Program-made: the position numbers and the translations under genes | The notes under the pieces: model-generated | Told to the model about the DNA's origin: nothing | Seen by the model: only the letters and a program-made list of their open reading frames with translations | The model's database searches: none | In this document: piece by piece, positions 7,029 through 14,330 of the stretch | Numbering within the stretch: position 1 is the first letter of the stretch | Layout: each line of letters starts with the position of its first letter | Source of the DNA: a virus | IMG/VR virus record: IMGVR_UViG_3300008259_000384 | Span: 1 to 26,461 of that record | Strand: one strand, 5' to 3' | Length of the DNA stretch: 26,461 nucleotides

Positions 7029-8930
7029 TTATGATTTTATTAGTTTAGTTGTTATACGTTTACGGTTATCAAATAATACTAGATTATACATACCTACAGG
7101 CATGCTAGAACTTGATACTGGTTTACGAAATGTAAACTCAGTGTCTTCTGTTTTGAACTTACCTAAGTCCATAATAAGTCTACCTTGCATATCATAGACC
7201 AGTGCATTCATGTTGCTGTTCTTTGGTAGAAATACTACTACCTCAAACATGCCGGTAGTCGGATTAGGATTTACCGTGATAGTAGGCTCCATGTTTGCAA
7301 ATACTGGACCTCCTCCATTCATGCGGTAACTAAGAACTATACGGTCTGACTGCAACACAATGTTGTAGTGATCACCGTTTTCATCAGATGCATCCATCAA
7401 ACGCCTCACATATACAAAGCTGGTGATGTCTGTACCAGGATTCTTAGGTGAGAACTTAAGCTTATAAGGAGTAAAGTCTCCAGTTAAGAAACCCTTATCC
7501 TGGTTATTCATTCCACCAAACCTTACTATACCTTTTATACTGTCGTTAGTTACATACTGAAGCCAAGGTCCGTCAATGTTAGACTGGATCTGCTCAAAAC
7601 GAACAACCGCAGGATCATACTTCATCTCAAACTGTAAACCTGTGTTCTTGTACCCTGCGTAGCTTACGTTAAACGGTACATACAAAGGCTGTGTATTGTT
7701 TACATAAGTATCAGGTACAGTTACATTTATGTTACCACGGTATATTGTACGAGCTACAAGTTGCCCCTGTGCATTATATACTGGTGAAGAGTGAGAACGA
7801 TCTACGTCACCCAGTAACATATACTTGATATCAATGTTTGTAGAGTTAACTGTAGTCACAGAGTCATATACAAACAAACCTTTATCACGGTTATTGGCCC
7901 AAGTGGTCCACTGGTTTGCACCCATAGCCAATGAGTCAAACTCATTCTTCAAGAATACATTCACAAGACGAGCTGTATCAATTGGCTGTAGTCCTGATAC
8001 AGAAGCATAGATGTTATAAGGATCACCACCATCTAATACTCCATTACGGCTAACATCTGCTATCAAATAAGCCAAGCCGTTGGTTAGATACGTCCTTGGA
8101 AAGTTCTGATTAATATCAGCATTCTTAAACTCATTTAAAGTCTTTACAGCATCTGCTACAGTAACAGCACGGTCACGCATTGTGATCAAACTATCCTGAG
8201 GAAACACTACTTTAATCTTATACTTAGTGTTCTGCTCTATGTTACTTAATGTATAAGTACCATCTGCAGCAGGAACTGTACGTGATGCTTCTACACCTGT
8301 ATTGTTATCATAAGCAATAAGTGTAGGAAGGCCAGTACTAGCACCCATCCATATTTTACCAGAGATAGTCAGGTTACCTTGTAAGAAAATAGCAAGCTTC
8401 TTATTAGTCAGCGTTGCTACGTTATCTCCTATACTGGTACCGTCTACTCTAAAAAGTCTTGCCCAGTTAACAGTAATCGTATCTGATACGAAGTTGGCTG
8501 CAACAGCATTGATCTTAAACTTATTATGGATTATGTATCCATTGTTTGTACCAAATCCACTGCCGGCAGGAAGCGTAAGATAGTTACGTCCTACTGACCA
8601 GGCATTGTCTGCAGAGTAGACATAACTTCCATTACTATACCCACTGTACTTATAGTCATTAAATTGTCTATAGTCCAGCTGAGGCTGACGACCAGTAGTT
8701 ACATACGGAGTGTCTATGTGAGTACTCAGATGCGTAAACAGGTCCTTCTTAAACTGAAAGTCAACCTGAAACGTTCTGATATCCACAGAACCACTAGGCT
8801 GGTAGTACCACGCCACATCTAAAGTATCTCCTCTTTTTACACTAGCTAACTGCTGAAAGTGTCCGATTGTTTGTGAGTAAGTGAGTGTTGAAAGAAGAAG
8901 AAAGCAAGCAAGCAAAAGTTTTTTTATCAT
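7029..8930 (-). CDS. T9SS-exported protein with cohesin-like and dockerin-like domains
   Basis: Encodes 633 residues. A signal peptide ends near TYS|Q (19/20). Residues 25-170 look like a cohesin-type beta domain (RTFQVDFQF). About 184-242 is a small beta-sandwich and about 245-315 a dockerin-like pair ending in DVSRNGVLDGGDPYN. Next come LLGDVDRSHSS (372-382) and a second cohesin-like region (about 397-530, FNVSYAGYKNTGLQFEM). The end (553-633) is a typical type A T9SS sorting domain: NPNPTTGMF, a strand with VYDMQGR, then PVGMYNLVLF and a terminal TTKLIKS. T9SS machines of Bacteroidota carry such proteins across the outer membrane and usually remove the tail. The ATGA overlap with the short CsgG-like gene indicates coupled translation. 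It is most likely displayed on or released from the infected cell surface. Confidence 0.88.
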   Translation of the reverse strand: MIKKLLLACFLLLSTLTYSQTIGHFQQLASVKRGDTLDVAWYYQPSGSVDIRTFQVDFQFKKDLFTHLSTHIDTPYVTTGRQPQLDYRQFNDYKYSGYSNGSYVYSADNAWSVGRNYLTLPAGSGFGTNNGYIIHNKFKINAVAANFVSDTITVNWARLFRVDGTSIGDNVATLTNKKLAIFLQGNLTISGKIWMGASTGLPTLIAYDNNTGVEASRTVPAADGTYTLSNIEQNTKYKIKVVFPQDSLITMRDRAVTVADAVKTLNEFKNADINQNFPRTYLTNGLAYLIADVSRNGVLDGGDPYNIYASVSGLQPIDTARLVNVFLKNEFDSLAMGANQWTTWANNRDKGLFVYDSVTTVNSTNIDIKYMLLGDVDRSHSSPVYNAQGQLVARTIYRGNINVTVPDTYVNNTQPLYVPFNVSYAGYKNTGLQFEMKYDPAVVRFEQIQSNIDGPWLQYVTNDSIKGIVRFGGMNNQDKGFLTGDFTPYKLKFSPKNPGTDITSFVYVRRLMDASDENGDHYNIVLQSDRIVLSYRMNGGGPVFANMEPTITVNPNPTTGMFEVVVFLPKNSNMNALVYDMQGRLIMDLGKFKTEDTEFTFRKPVSSSSMPVGMYNLVLFDNRKRITTKLIKS

Positions 8931-9409
8931 AGGAGTTTGTCAATTAAAGCCTGACAGGCTTTTTTGATTACGTTACTAACAGATTGTTGATTAGGTTTTC
9001 CATCCTCAGGTACGACCAAGTTGGCCATAACTATTTCAGAAGAAGACTCTTCAATTTTCTTTGAGCTTACAAGCTTGCCGTTTTTATATAGCATGCCTTT
9101 CAAACCCATAATAGTAGTATTACTCTGCTTTTTAAAGACAGAAACACCACCATTTGTCTGTACGATATCAAAGAAGTATATCTCCGTAACTAGACTTAGT
9201 TCACCCTCATACTTTTTAGGAAGCAGGTCAAGTCCTTTGTCCTGAAGCACTTCAGCCAAGATGTTCTTTACACCAAAGCTTAGATTCTTATTAGCAGTAA
9301 GCGGACCAGTAGGAATATTGTTCCGTACACTATCAATATATATACTTTGTGAGTATGATGATACCCACACAGTACAGAATAGCATTATAAAATAACCTCT
9401 AAGGTTCAT
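8927..9409 (-). CDS. Short CsgG-related exported protein
   Basis: Encodes 160 residues with a signal peptide (cleavage near SYS|Q, 19/20). LSFGVKNILAEVLQDKG matches LGVTNIIVEYLEETG of the CsgG-like protein at 3770-4537. Later blocks correspond in order: EIYFFDI with VYIEVYDF, MGLKGMLYKNGK with LGLQAKFVDAETG, and a final helix VIKKACQALIDKLL with ALETAASRVVLRMI. It lacks the longer insert that forms channel strands in CsgG, so it may be a periplasmic or partner subunit rather than a full pore. Its TGA stop overlaps the ATG of the T9SS substrate gene. The CsgG relation is inferred by eye and should be tested by profile search. Confidence 0.65.
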   Translation of the reverse strand: MNLRGYFIMLFCTVWVSSYSQSIYIDSVRNNIPTGPLTANKNLSFGVKNILAEVLQDKGLDLLPKKYEGELSLVTEIYFFDIVQTNGGVSVFKKQSNTTIMGLKGMLYKNGKLVSSKKIEESSSEIVMANLVVPEDGKPNQQSVSNVIKKACQALIDKLL

Positions 9410-9442
9410 AACGTTAGATTTAGAGGTTGGTTTTATTATGAA

Positions 9443-9577
9443 TCAGCGTCCTTGTCCTCGGTACTTGGAGACTGCCTTGTCCTTTGGTCCTCTGCTTTTG
9501 GCAGCTTTACCGCCCTTACGTTTTCCAAAGGTGACCTTTCTTGATTCTCCGGCTTTGGAGCCTTTGGCCTTAGCCAT
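9443..9577 (-). CDS. Small highly basic protein ending KYRGQGR
   Basis: Encodes 44 residues, with about one third Lys/Arg, a Gly/Lys-rich middle (GKRKGGKAAK) and the C-terminus KYRGQGR. It could bind nucleic acid or be a minor virion component; nothing in the sequence decides this. It occupies the only gap between the endolysin gene and the short CsgG-like gene, on the same strand, with the A-rich start context TAAAAAC upstream. Confidence 0.6.
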   Translation of the reverse strand: MAKAKGSKAGESRKVTFGKRKGGKAAKSRGPKDKAVSKYRGQGR

Positions 9578-9608
9578 ATCTTGAAGTTTTTAGTAATAAC
9601 TTTTTTTA

Positions 9609-10208
9609 TCATGCAAGTAATGCGTGATACTCTTTAAAGTGTTTGATACGATCTGCTAAACCAATAGTACCACCGTTTACACGCTTTGTAGCTTTTGTAA
9701 CAGTCTCAACACTAGAACCTTGGTTAGCAATGGTGTTAAGACCATTCTTACTCCAGAACCAGGCAGCAGATGCCAAAGGATATTTGGTAGCTACTAGATC
9801 AGGATTATCTACTATACTCTCTGGTACAGAAGCATCAAATGCAGTATAGTTCTGCTTACCGGTCAATTGGATATATCCACGACCACGAAACTTATATCCT
9901 TCACCAGAAGCTTCAGGACCGTTACCCATACGTCCACCGTATACACGGTTAGCAATCTTTTCAGGCTTGCGTGCATACTGATCAGCCAAAGCCTGTGTAG
10001 GAAAATACTTTTTAAAAATGCCCATAAGACCCTTAGCTGAATAGTTAAGGTTCTCTTGCGTTAACTTAAATCCACCTGACTCGTGTCCACACTGAGCTAA
10101 GAAGTGAGCAAGACGTAGCGGTGTGTTCACTGCAAACTTCTGCATCACTTCAGGGATCTGTGCAATAACAGTATCAGGTACATGACCTTTGAGACGTGAT
10201 AAATCCAT
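9609..10208 (-). CDS. GH19 (chitinase-like) endolysin
   Basis: Encodes 199 residues, a complete glycoside hydrolase family 19 domain. The catalytic Glu is E43 in CGHESGGF, the second Glu is E103 in SGEGYKFRGRGYIQLTG (102-117), and LASAAWFW followed by a region ending in TKRVNGG and an arginine-rich last helix completes the fold. Phage GH19 enzymes cut the glycan strands of peptidoglycan between MurNAc and GlcNAc at the end of infection. There is no signal peptide, so release through a holin is expected; holin-like genes lie just upstream in the same transcription unit (11001-11548). Confidence 0.92.
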   Translation of the reverse strand: MDLSRLKGHVPDTVIAQIPEVMQKFAVNTPLRLAHFLAQCGHESGGFKLTQENLNYSAKGLMGIFKKYFPTQALADQYARKPEKIANRVYGGRMGNGPEASGEGYKFRGRGYIQLTGKQNYTAFDASVPESIVDNPDLVATKYPLASAAWFWSKNGLNTIANQGSSVETVTKATKRVNGGTIGLADRIKHFKEYHALLA

Positions 10209-10218
10209 ATACTAAGAA

Positions 10219-10377
10219 TTAAATATTAGCCTTAGGCTTGGGTTTGTAGTACTTCTTTTTCTTCTTCTGCTGTACTGGAGCAGCGGGTGCAGGCATAGTT
10301 TGTGCCTTTACCTCTTCAACCTTCTTCACTACTTTCTTTTTGAAGAGGCTGAGAAGCTTTTGAATCAACATTTTCAT
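10219..10377 (-). CDS. Small Lys/Pro-rich protein
   Basis: Encodes 52 residues. An amphipathic basic N-terminal helix (MKMLIQKLLSLFKKKVVKK) is followed by PAPAAPVQQ and a Lys/Tyr/Pro tail. It fits exactly between the endolysin gene (10 bases away) and the anchored periplasmic protein gene (1 base away). Its membrane-active helix next to the endolysin suggests a lysis accessory role, but this is only inference. Confidence 0.55.
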   Translation of the reverse strand: MKMLIQKLLSLFKKKVVKKVEEVKAQTMPAPAAPVQQKKKKKYYKPKPKANI

Positions 10378-10378
10378 A

Positions 10379-11011
10379 TTATCTGTTTTTAGATCCGATC
10401 TTCCAGTAACTCTGGAATCCGTAGTTTACATTGCCATTGATATCAGAACCGGCTTTTACACCCATAATCTGATCACGCTTGGTCTTTAGAATTAATCCTA
10501 CTTCAGCTGTGCTGGGAGCAAGCTTTGCATCAACATTTATAGCACCTCCTATATAAACTTGATTACGTTTAGGAGGATACTTGGTAATGGTGATCTTTTC
10601 GGTTATAGTAGGAATCTTATATTTATAGTCGTAGGATCTATTTAATAGTTTATTAAACTGTGTAGTATCTGCTACAGCTATGTAACCCAGAGTATCTAGT
10701 TTCAAAGTATCAGAGTATACATTCTTTGAAGCATGCTCTTTAACCAGTGCCTCAAACTGCAACTTTAAAGCTGCATAGTTTGTATCAGGCAAGTACTGAG
10801 GAGGAAGAGTATCAATATCATAGATTACTTCCCGGATAGTCATTTGGCGTATAATAGTACTGTCATGCTCGTTCCATACAGTGTCACGAACTACTACAGT
10901 ATCTGCTTTAGGCTTATCAAAAAAGCCAAATCCGTTGTTGCAACCAACGCGGGATAGCAGGATAAGACCAATAACTACCAGAATACCTATCGTATACTTA
11001 TTAAGCTTCAT
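10379..11011 (-). CDS. Membrane-anchored periplasmic protein, spanin-like position
   Basis: Encodes 210 residues. One N-terminal membrane helix (about 7-22) is followed by RVGCNN and a charged helical or extended region (30-130), then repeated beta strands in the C-terminal 70 residues (QVYIGGAINVDAKL, AEVGLILKTK, NYGFQSYWKIG) like a small outer-membrane-type barrel piece. This inner-membrane anchor plus long periplasmic reach, located between holin-like and endolysin genes, suits an envelope-spanning lysis protein, but no spanin family was recognised. The start overlaps the end of the holin-like gene by 11 bases. Confidence 0.65.
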   Translation of the reverse strand: MKLNKYTIGILVVIGLILLSRVGCNNGFGFFDKPKADTVVVRDTVWNEHDSTIIRQMTIREVIYDIDTLPPQYLPDTNYAALKLQFEALVKEHASKNVYSDTLKLDTLGYIAVADTTQFNKLLNRSYDYKYKIPTITEKITITKYPPKRNQVYIGGAINVDAKLAPSTAEVGLILKTKRDQIMGVKAGSDINGNVNYGFQSYWKIGSKNR

Positions 11012-11249
11012 CTTCTTTCTTTTTCTTGTGGCTGAATTTATCTACGCTGTCTGCTCCTATACCCACACAGGTCATAATAAGAACAGCGTCCACAAGAGCA
11101 TCAGACGGCTTGATATCACCGTGAGTAAAAGAGTTTGCTGTAAGAGTTACACAGAGAAACAGTGCACCCATAAATCCAACTACCGGCTTAATAGATGTAG
11201 ACCCGCGTTCATCTTTGAAGAGGTCCAATAACCATTGCTTAAAACTCAT
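11001..11249 (-). CDS. Holin-like two-helix membrane protein
   Basis: Encodes 82 residues with two predicted membrane helices (about 20-42 and 51-69), a charged N-terminal helix (LLDLFKDERGSTS) and a highly charged C-terminus (HKKKKEDEA), the usual plan of small phage holins. It overlaps the upstream membrane protein gene by 4 bases and the downstream anchored protein gene by 11 bases, and the GH19 endolysin gene follows in the same unit. A holin would release the signal-less endolysin. The assignment rests on topology and context. Confidence 0.65.
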   Translation of the reverse strand: MSFKQWLLDLFKDERGSTSIKPVVGFMGALFLCVTLTANSFTHGDIKPSDALVDAVLIMTCVGIGADSVDKFSHKKKKEDEA

Positions 11250-11548
11250 ATAGTACGTTTTTTAGGTTTAGGATTAGATGTATTGTCAGGTAGCACAGCA
11301 TATAACTCGTTGGCTATAAAAGGCTTAGGGTTTTCTTTACCCGGAGTATTAGCTGCTGTCTTTCCTCCGTAGACTTGACGTTCTAGGTTGTCTATACGAG
11401 TCTTGTCTATATTAGACTGGGCCATAAGAGCCTTGACATCAGCTTTAATTTCGTTGACGTCATTCCAGATCATCAGACTGACAATAGACACAAGACTGGG
11501 AAACACCCAGACTTTGAATGCTGCAATAGCCGGATTTTCCTTTACCAT
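11246..11548 (-). CDS. Membrane protein with coiled-coil segment
   Basis: Encodes 100 residues. One hydrophobic helix (about 10-28) precedes a coiled-coil-like stretch (DVNEIKADVKALMAQ to NLERQVYGG, 30-62) and a Pro/Asn-rich end. This layout resembles small holin-associated membrane proteins found in phage lysis cassettes. It is coupled by ATGA to the two-helix holin-like gene. Function inferred from position only. Confidence 0.6.
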   Translation of the reverse strand: MVKENPAIAAFKVWVFPSLVSIVSLMIWNDVNEIKADVKALMAQSNIDKTRIDNLERQVYGGKTAANTPGKENPKPFIANELYAVLPDNTSNPKPKKRTI

Positions 11549-11550
11549 CT

Positions 11551-11823
11551 TTAGCTAGCCTTTACAAGTTTGAACTCATAGACATCCCCAGCTGGCTTTT
11601 TCAAGCTGATAATCAATGTGTTAGGGATGATGTTTCCTTTCTTGTCCTTACGTACAAAATAGCGGAGCTTCTCAGGGTGAGAAACAGCTACCTGATTAGC
11701 ACCTGGAGCTACATTAGCTGCAGGAATCTCAACGAGATTAGCAGGCACCTTAGCACCACTCATCATTGTACCGGGGATAGGCCAGCCCAGAGCATCTTTC
11801 TGAGCATAGAACTTCTTTGACAT
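11551..11823 (-). CDS. Small protein of unknown function, first gene of minus block
   Basis: Encodes 90 residues, not recognised. It contains WPIPGTMMSG near the N-terminus and two predicted beta strands (RYFVRKDKKGNIIP and NTLIISLKKP) with no membrane segment. It is the promoter-proximal gene of the minus block, with TATAAATC nine bases before ATG. Being beta-rich and soluble next to lysis genes, it could be a virion or structural accessory protein, but I cannot support a function. Confidence 0.6.
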   Translation of the reverse strand: MSKKFYAQKDALGWPIPGTMMSGAKVPANLVEIPAANVAPGANQVAVSHPEKLRYFVRKDKKGNIIPNTLIISLKKPAGDVYEFKLVKAS

Positions 11824-11936
11824 CTTATATAAGATTTATAAACCTAGAATATGTAGGGCCTAAATAAACTCTACAATATAATATACGAAATTTTGTAGAA
11901 CTTACCTATATTTGTAGACCAAACCCTTTGAAATTT
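11824..11936. promoter_or_regulatory. Divergent promoter/operator region
   Basis: This is the only divergent gap in the window. On the plus strand, TATATTTG at 11907-11914 matches the Bacteroidota -7 element (TAnnTTTG) and would start transcription about 15 bases before the ATG at 11937; no well-spaced -33 TTG is visible. TCTACA (11870-11875) and TGTAGA (11894-11899 and 11913-11918) form inverted repeats and recur upstream of other plus-strand genes. The 15-base string ATTTTGTAGAACTTA (11890-11904) recurs exactly at 19942-19956. For the minus gene, TATAAATC precedes ATG by nine bases. Confidence 0.6.
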
Positions 11937-12434
11937 ATGGACCCAAAAACCTATGCTATCCAGCTTGAAAAGAAGCTGATAGAGCAGTTTAAAGACTCTT
12001 TCTATGAAAAGATGGGGTATTACCCAACAGTAATAACCCGAGTACAAACAGACATGGATCAGTACATACCTATGATGAGCCTGCAGTCACTGGAAGAATT
12101 CTTCCAACCATTCTTACCTACTAAGTATGGCAGGATAGTAAGACTTCAAAGTAAAGACCGGTATAGAGAAATCGTAGAACTCAGAAGCATATACTGTTTT
12201 CTTGCCAGACAGCTGGGTTACAGCCTAATAAGTATAGGTGAAAGTCTAGGCAAAAGAGATCATACAACGGTAATCCATAATGTTAGTTCTTGTAAAAACC
12301 TTTTACAGACCTGTGAAACCTTTAGGCAGAAATATCTTACAATCCTCACCTATATAAAAGAACATTATGAGTCACCAACTATGGACAACGCTAATCAAGT
12401 ACAATGTGAGCCCGAACCAGCTCTACTTCCTTGA
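11937..12434 (+). CDS. Stand-alone DnaA domain IV (DNA-binding) protein
   Basis: Encodes 165 residues from ATG 11937; an in-frame TTG at 11928 would add three residues but is less likely. Residues about 72-138 match the C-terminal DNA-binding domain of DnaA: RYREIVELRSIYCFLAR, then SLISIGESLGKRDHTTVIH, carrying the DHTTV signature that contacts DnaA boxes, then a last helix. The AAA+ ATPase domains are absent; residues 1-65 are an unrelated helical region. A lone domain IV could recognise DnaA boxes in the phage origin, load the phage helicase, or block host oriC. It is the first gene of the replication block, directly after the divergent promoter region. Confidence 0.85.
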   Translation: MDPKTYAIQLEKKLIEQFKDSFYEKMGYYPTVITRVQTDMDQYIPMMSLQSLEEFFQPFLPTKYGRIVRLQSKDRYREIVELRSIYCFLARQLGYSLISIGESLGKRDHTTVIHNVSSCKNLLQTCETFRQKYLTILTYIKEHYESPTMDNANQVQCEPEPALLP

Positions 12435-12945
12435 TTGCTGCAGAAACAAAATTAAACCGACCAGCCTCATAGATGTAGATGCTGAAAGAGAATCCGCTAC
12501 AAACAGAGGTCATATCGGACAAGATGGTAAACTAACTCCCGGGGCACTATTTATCCTGGATGAATTTGAAACTTTACTAGCCAAGACAAAAAAGAGGGTA
12601 GCTTCAGAAATCCTTGGTACTGACGCATTTAACGCTATAACTACCTACAGAAACATGTTTCCTGCCCAGAAATTACCTTCTGGAGAACTGGCTAGACAGT
12701 CGGTACAGGAACTTAAGGACAAGTTTGTTTGGTTCTTTAAAACCTATCCTGAGTTTGACTGGGACCTGGTACTGGATGCCACTGATTACTACGTGTATAC
12801 CAAGCAGAAAGACGGTTACTTGTACATGATTAACAGCTCTTATTTTATACAGAAGACTGACCCTCGTACTAAGATTAGCCGCTCAGCCCTGGCCGACCAT
12901 TGCCAGATGATATTAGACAACCCAGAGATTCTAAAAACTGCCTAA
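12367..12945 (+). CDS. Phage protein of unknown function, possibly winged-helix
   Basis: Encodes 192 residues. The N-terminal 75 residues (VSPNQLYFLDCC, then ERESATNRGHIGQDGKLTPGALFILDEF) read like a winged-helix domain, with a small beta wing between RGHI and KLT. The remainder is helical with conserved-looking aromatic residues (FVWFFKTYPEFDWDL, DYYVYTKQKDGYLYM). It overlaps the DnaA-like gene by 68 bases, so the two are probably coupled. Position between a DnaA-like protein and the helicase suggests a role in replication initiation or helicase loading; this is inference. Confidence 0.65.
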   Translation: MSHQLWTTLIKYNVSPNQLYFLDCCRNKIKPTSLIDVDAERESATNRGHIGQDGKLTPGALFILDEFETLLAKTKKRVASEILGTDAFNAITTYRNMFPAQKLPSGELARQSVQELKDKFVWFFKTYPEFDWDLVLDATDYYVYTKQKDGYLYMINSSYFIQKTDPRTKISRSALADHCQMILDNPEILKTA

Positions 12946-12950
12946 AAAGT

Positions 12951-13000
12951 TGTAGATTATTATGTAGACTTTTTTGTTGTTCTACAGTTTTAGTTCTACA
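12951..13000 (+). repeat. Array of TGTAGA / TCTACA half-sites before 13026 gene
   Basis: Two TGTAGA copies (12951-12956 and 12963-12968) are followed by two TCTACA copies (12981-12986 and 12995-13000), giving nested inverted repeats around a T-rich centre. They fill most of the 80-base gap between genes. The same half-sites occur in gaps at about 11870, 17080 and 19945. This suggests a regulatory site (promoter, operator or RNA hairpin) for the plus-strand genes. TACATTTA at 12997-13004 is a weak -7 candidate. Confidence 0.5.
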
Positions 13001-13025
13001 TTTACACTTACAAAACACATTCCAC

Positions 13026-13241
13026 ATGGAAACACTAACACACAAAGAGGAGCTAAAACAGCTCTTTACTCAACTCCCCTCTGCTAGGCTCACCGGAGAT
13101 ACCGGTGATGAAGTTAAATTAATTAACTACTCTATTCTTGAGACTATCGTAAGTAAGATGATGAATAAAGCTTACTACACAGGTAAAGCTGAAGGTCTTG
13201 ATTCTCTTCAAAGCCTGATGGACGAAGTTTTTTCAAAGTAA
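13026..13241 (+). CDS. Small phage protein of unknown function
   Basis: Encodes 71 residues from ATG 13026; upstream in-frame extension to 12900 overlaps another gene and is rejected. A mostly helical, soluble protein with charged N-terminal helix (THKEELKQLFTQL) and a C-terminal helix (GLDSLQSLMDEVF). The 16-base gap to the helicase gene suggests co-expression. The start lies just beyond the TGTAGA/TCTACA array. Confidence 0.6.
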   Translation: METLTHKEELKQLFTQLPSARLTGDTGDEVKLINYSILETIVSKMMNKAYYTGKAEGLDSLQSLMDEVFSK

Positions 13242-13257
13242 TTCATACTTACATTAT

Positions 13258-14319
13258 ATGGGGCTAGCAGAAGAAAAATACGGATGCAGAAGTTATGTCA
13301 GCGTTCTAGAAGAAGGTTTGACATACATAGAAAAGAGAATGACCGGTGAGATCAAGTCTCTTAAGACACCATGGCCTGGCTTTAATCAAGCAGGCGTTGG
13401 TGGACTTGAGTGGGGATCTATGCTCACTATCGGTGCACGTCCTGGTGCAGGAAAGACTATGATAGCCTCTCAAATAATAAGAGAAGCACACCGCCTTAAT
13501 CCTGATCAGAAGTTTAATATTGTTGAGTTCCAGTTTGAGATGGGTGCCAAGCAGTACGCAGCACGTCAGTTTGCAGCTGAGGTTGCTGAAGACTATGGAG
13601 TCATCTTAAGTACAGAAAAAGCGTTAGATAATTTTATCTACGAAAGAGCTAAACAGTATATCCAAGAAACGAAGTTCCTTTTTTCTAAAGGAATACACAG
13701 AGATATGTTTCCTATATCTCTTAATCACAAAGAAATAGAAGACGCTATAAAGATCAAGTACGTGGATGGCGGACGTAAGCCAATGATTGTTACAATAGAT
13801 CACAGTTGGCTTATCAAAAGAACAAGCTCAGAAAAAGATAAGTTTGATGTTCTCTACAACACAACAGAAGTTCTCATGAGATTAAAAAATGAGATTCCTA
13901 TTACTGTTGTAATGATCACTCAGTTAAACAGATCCATGGATGAGTCTTCACGTAAAACACCTGGGTCTATTGCAAACTATCCTACAAGCTCTGACATCTT
14001 TGGCGGTGACGCACTGATGCAAGGATCTGATATGGTAGTAGCTCTATCAAGACCTTTTAAATCTGACATTCGTTCATACGGTCCTTATGCTTACGAAGTA
14101 AACAAAGAAGATGTCTTTATGCACCTTCTTAAAGTACGTAATGGTGACGAACAAAAAAGTATTGTCTTCCTAAAAATGGATGGCAAGAACCAGCGTATGG
14201 TAGAAGTACCAGAGTTCACAGCAACAAGACCTGACGGAACATACTTACGTTATTCACAAAGAACAGGAGGTGGAGGTACAAGAAATATATCTGCTCCTAT
14301 TGGTAGTGAATTAGATTAA
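13258..14319 (+). CDS. DnaB-type replicative helicase, RecA core
   Basis: Encodes 353 residues covering the ATPase core of DnaB-family helicases: Walker A GARPGAGKT (59-67), then VEFQFEMG as in the motif region following it, Walker B IVTIDHSWL with D181, TQLNRS (221-226) as sensor-like motif H3, SSDIFGGDALMQGSD (244-258), and KVRNG (about 291-295) for the arginine-finger region. The usual N-terminal primase-interacting domain of DnaB (about 150 residues) is missing; only about 40 residues precede the core. A hexameric helicase unwinding DNA 5'-3' at the phage fork is expected, paired with the Toprim primase at 16105-17073. Confidence 0.85.
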   Translation: MGLAEEKYGCRSYVSVLEEGLTYIEKRMTGEIKSLKTPWPGFNQAGVGGLEWGSMLTIGARPGAGKTMIASQIIREAHRLNPDQKFNIVEFQFEMGAKQYAARQFAAEVAEDYGVILSTEKALDNFIYERAKQYIQETKFLFSKGIHRDMFPISLNHKEIEDAIKIKYVDGGRKPMIVTIDHSWLIKRTSSEKDKFDVLYNTTEVLMRLKNEIPITVVMITQLNRSMDESSRKTPGSIANYPTSSDIFGGDALMQGSDMVVALSRPFKSDIRSYGPYAYEVNKEDVFMHLLKVRNGDEQKSIVFLKMDGKNQRMVEVPEFTATRPDGTYLRYSQRTGGGGTRNISAPIGSELD

Positions 14320-14330
14320 AACACAATCAC

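Noticed and set aside
4500-11850. T4-like late promoters (TATAAA-type) before minus-strand genes
   Set aside because: The same motif stands before plus-strand replication genes and always close to ATG, so a translation start signal is the simpler reading.
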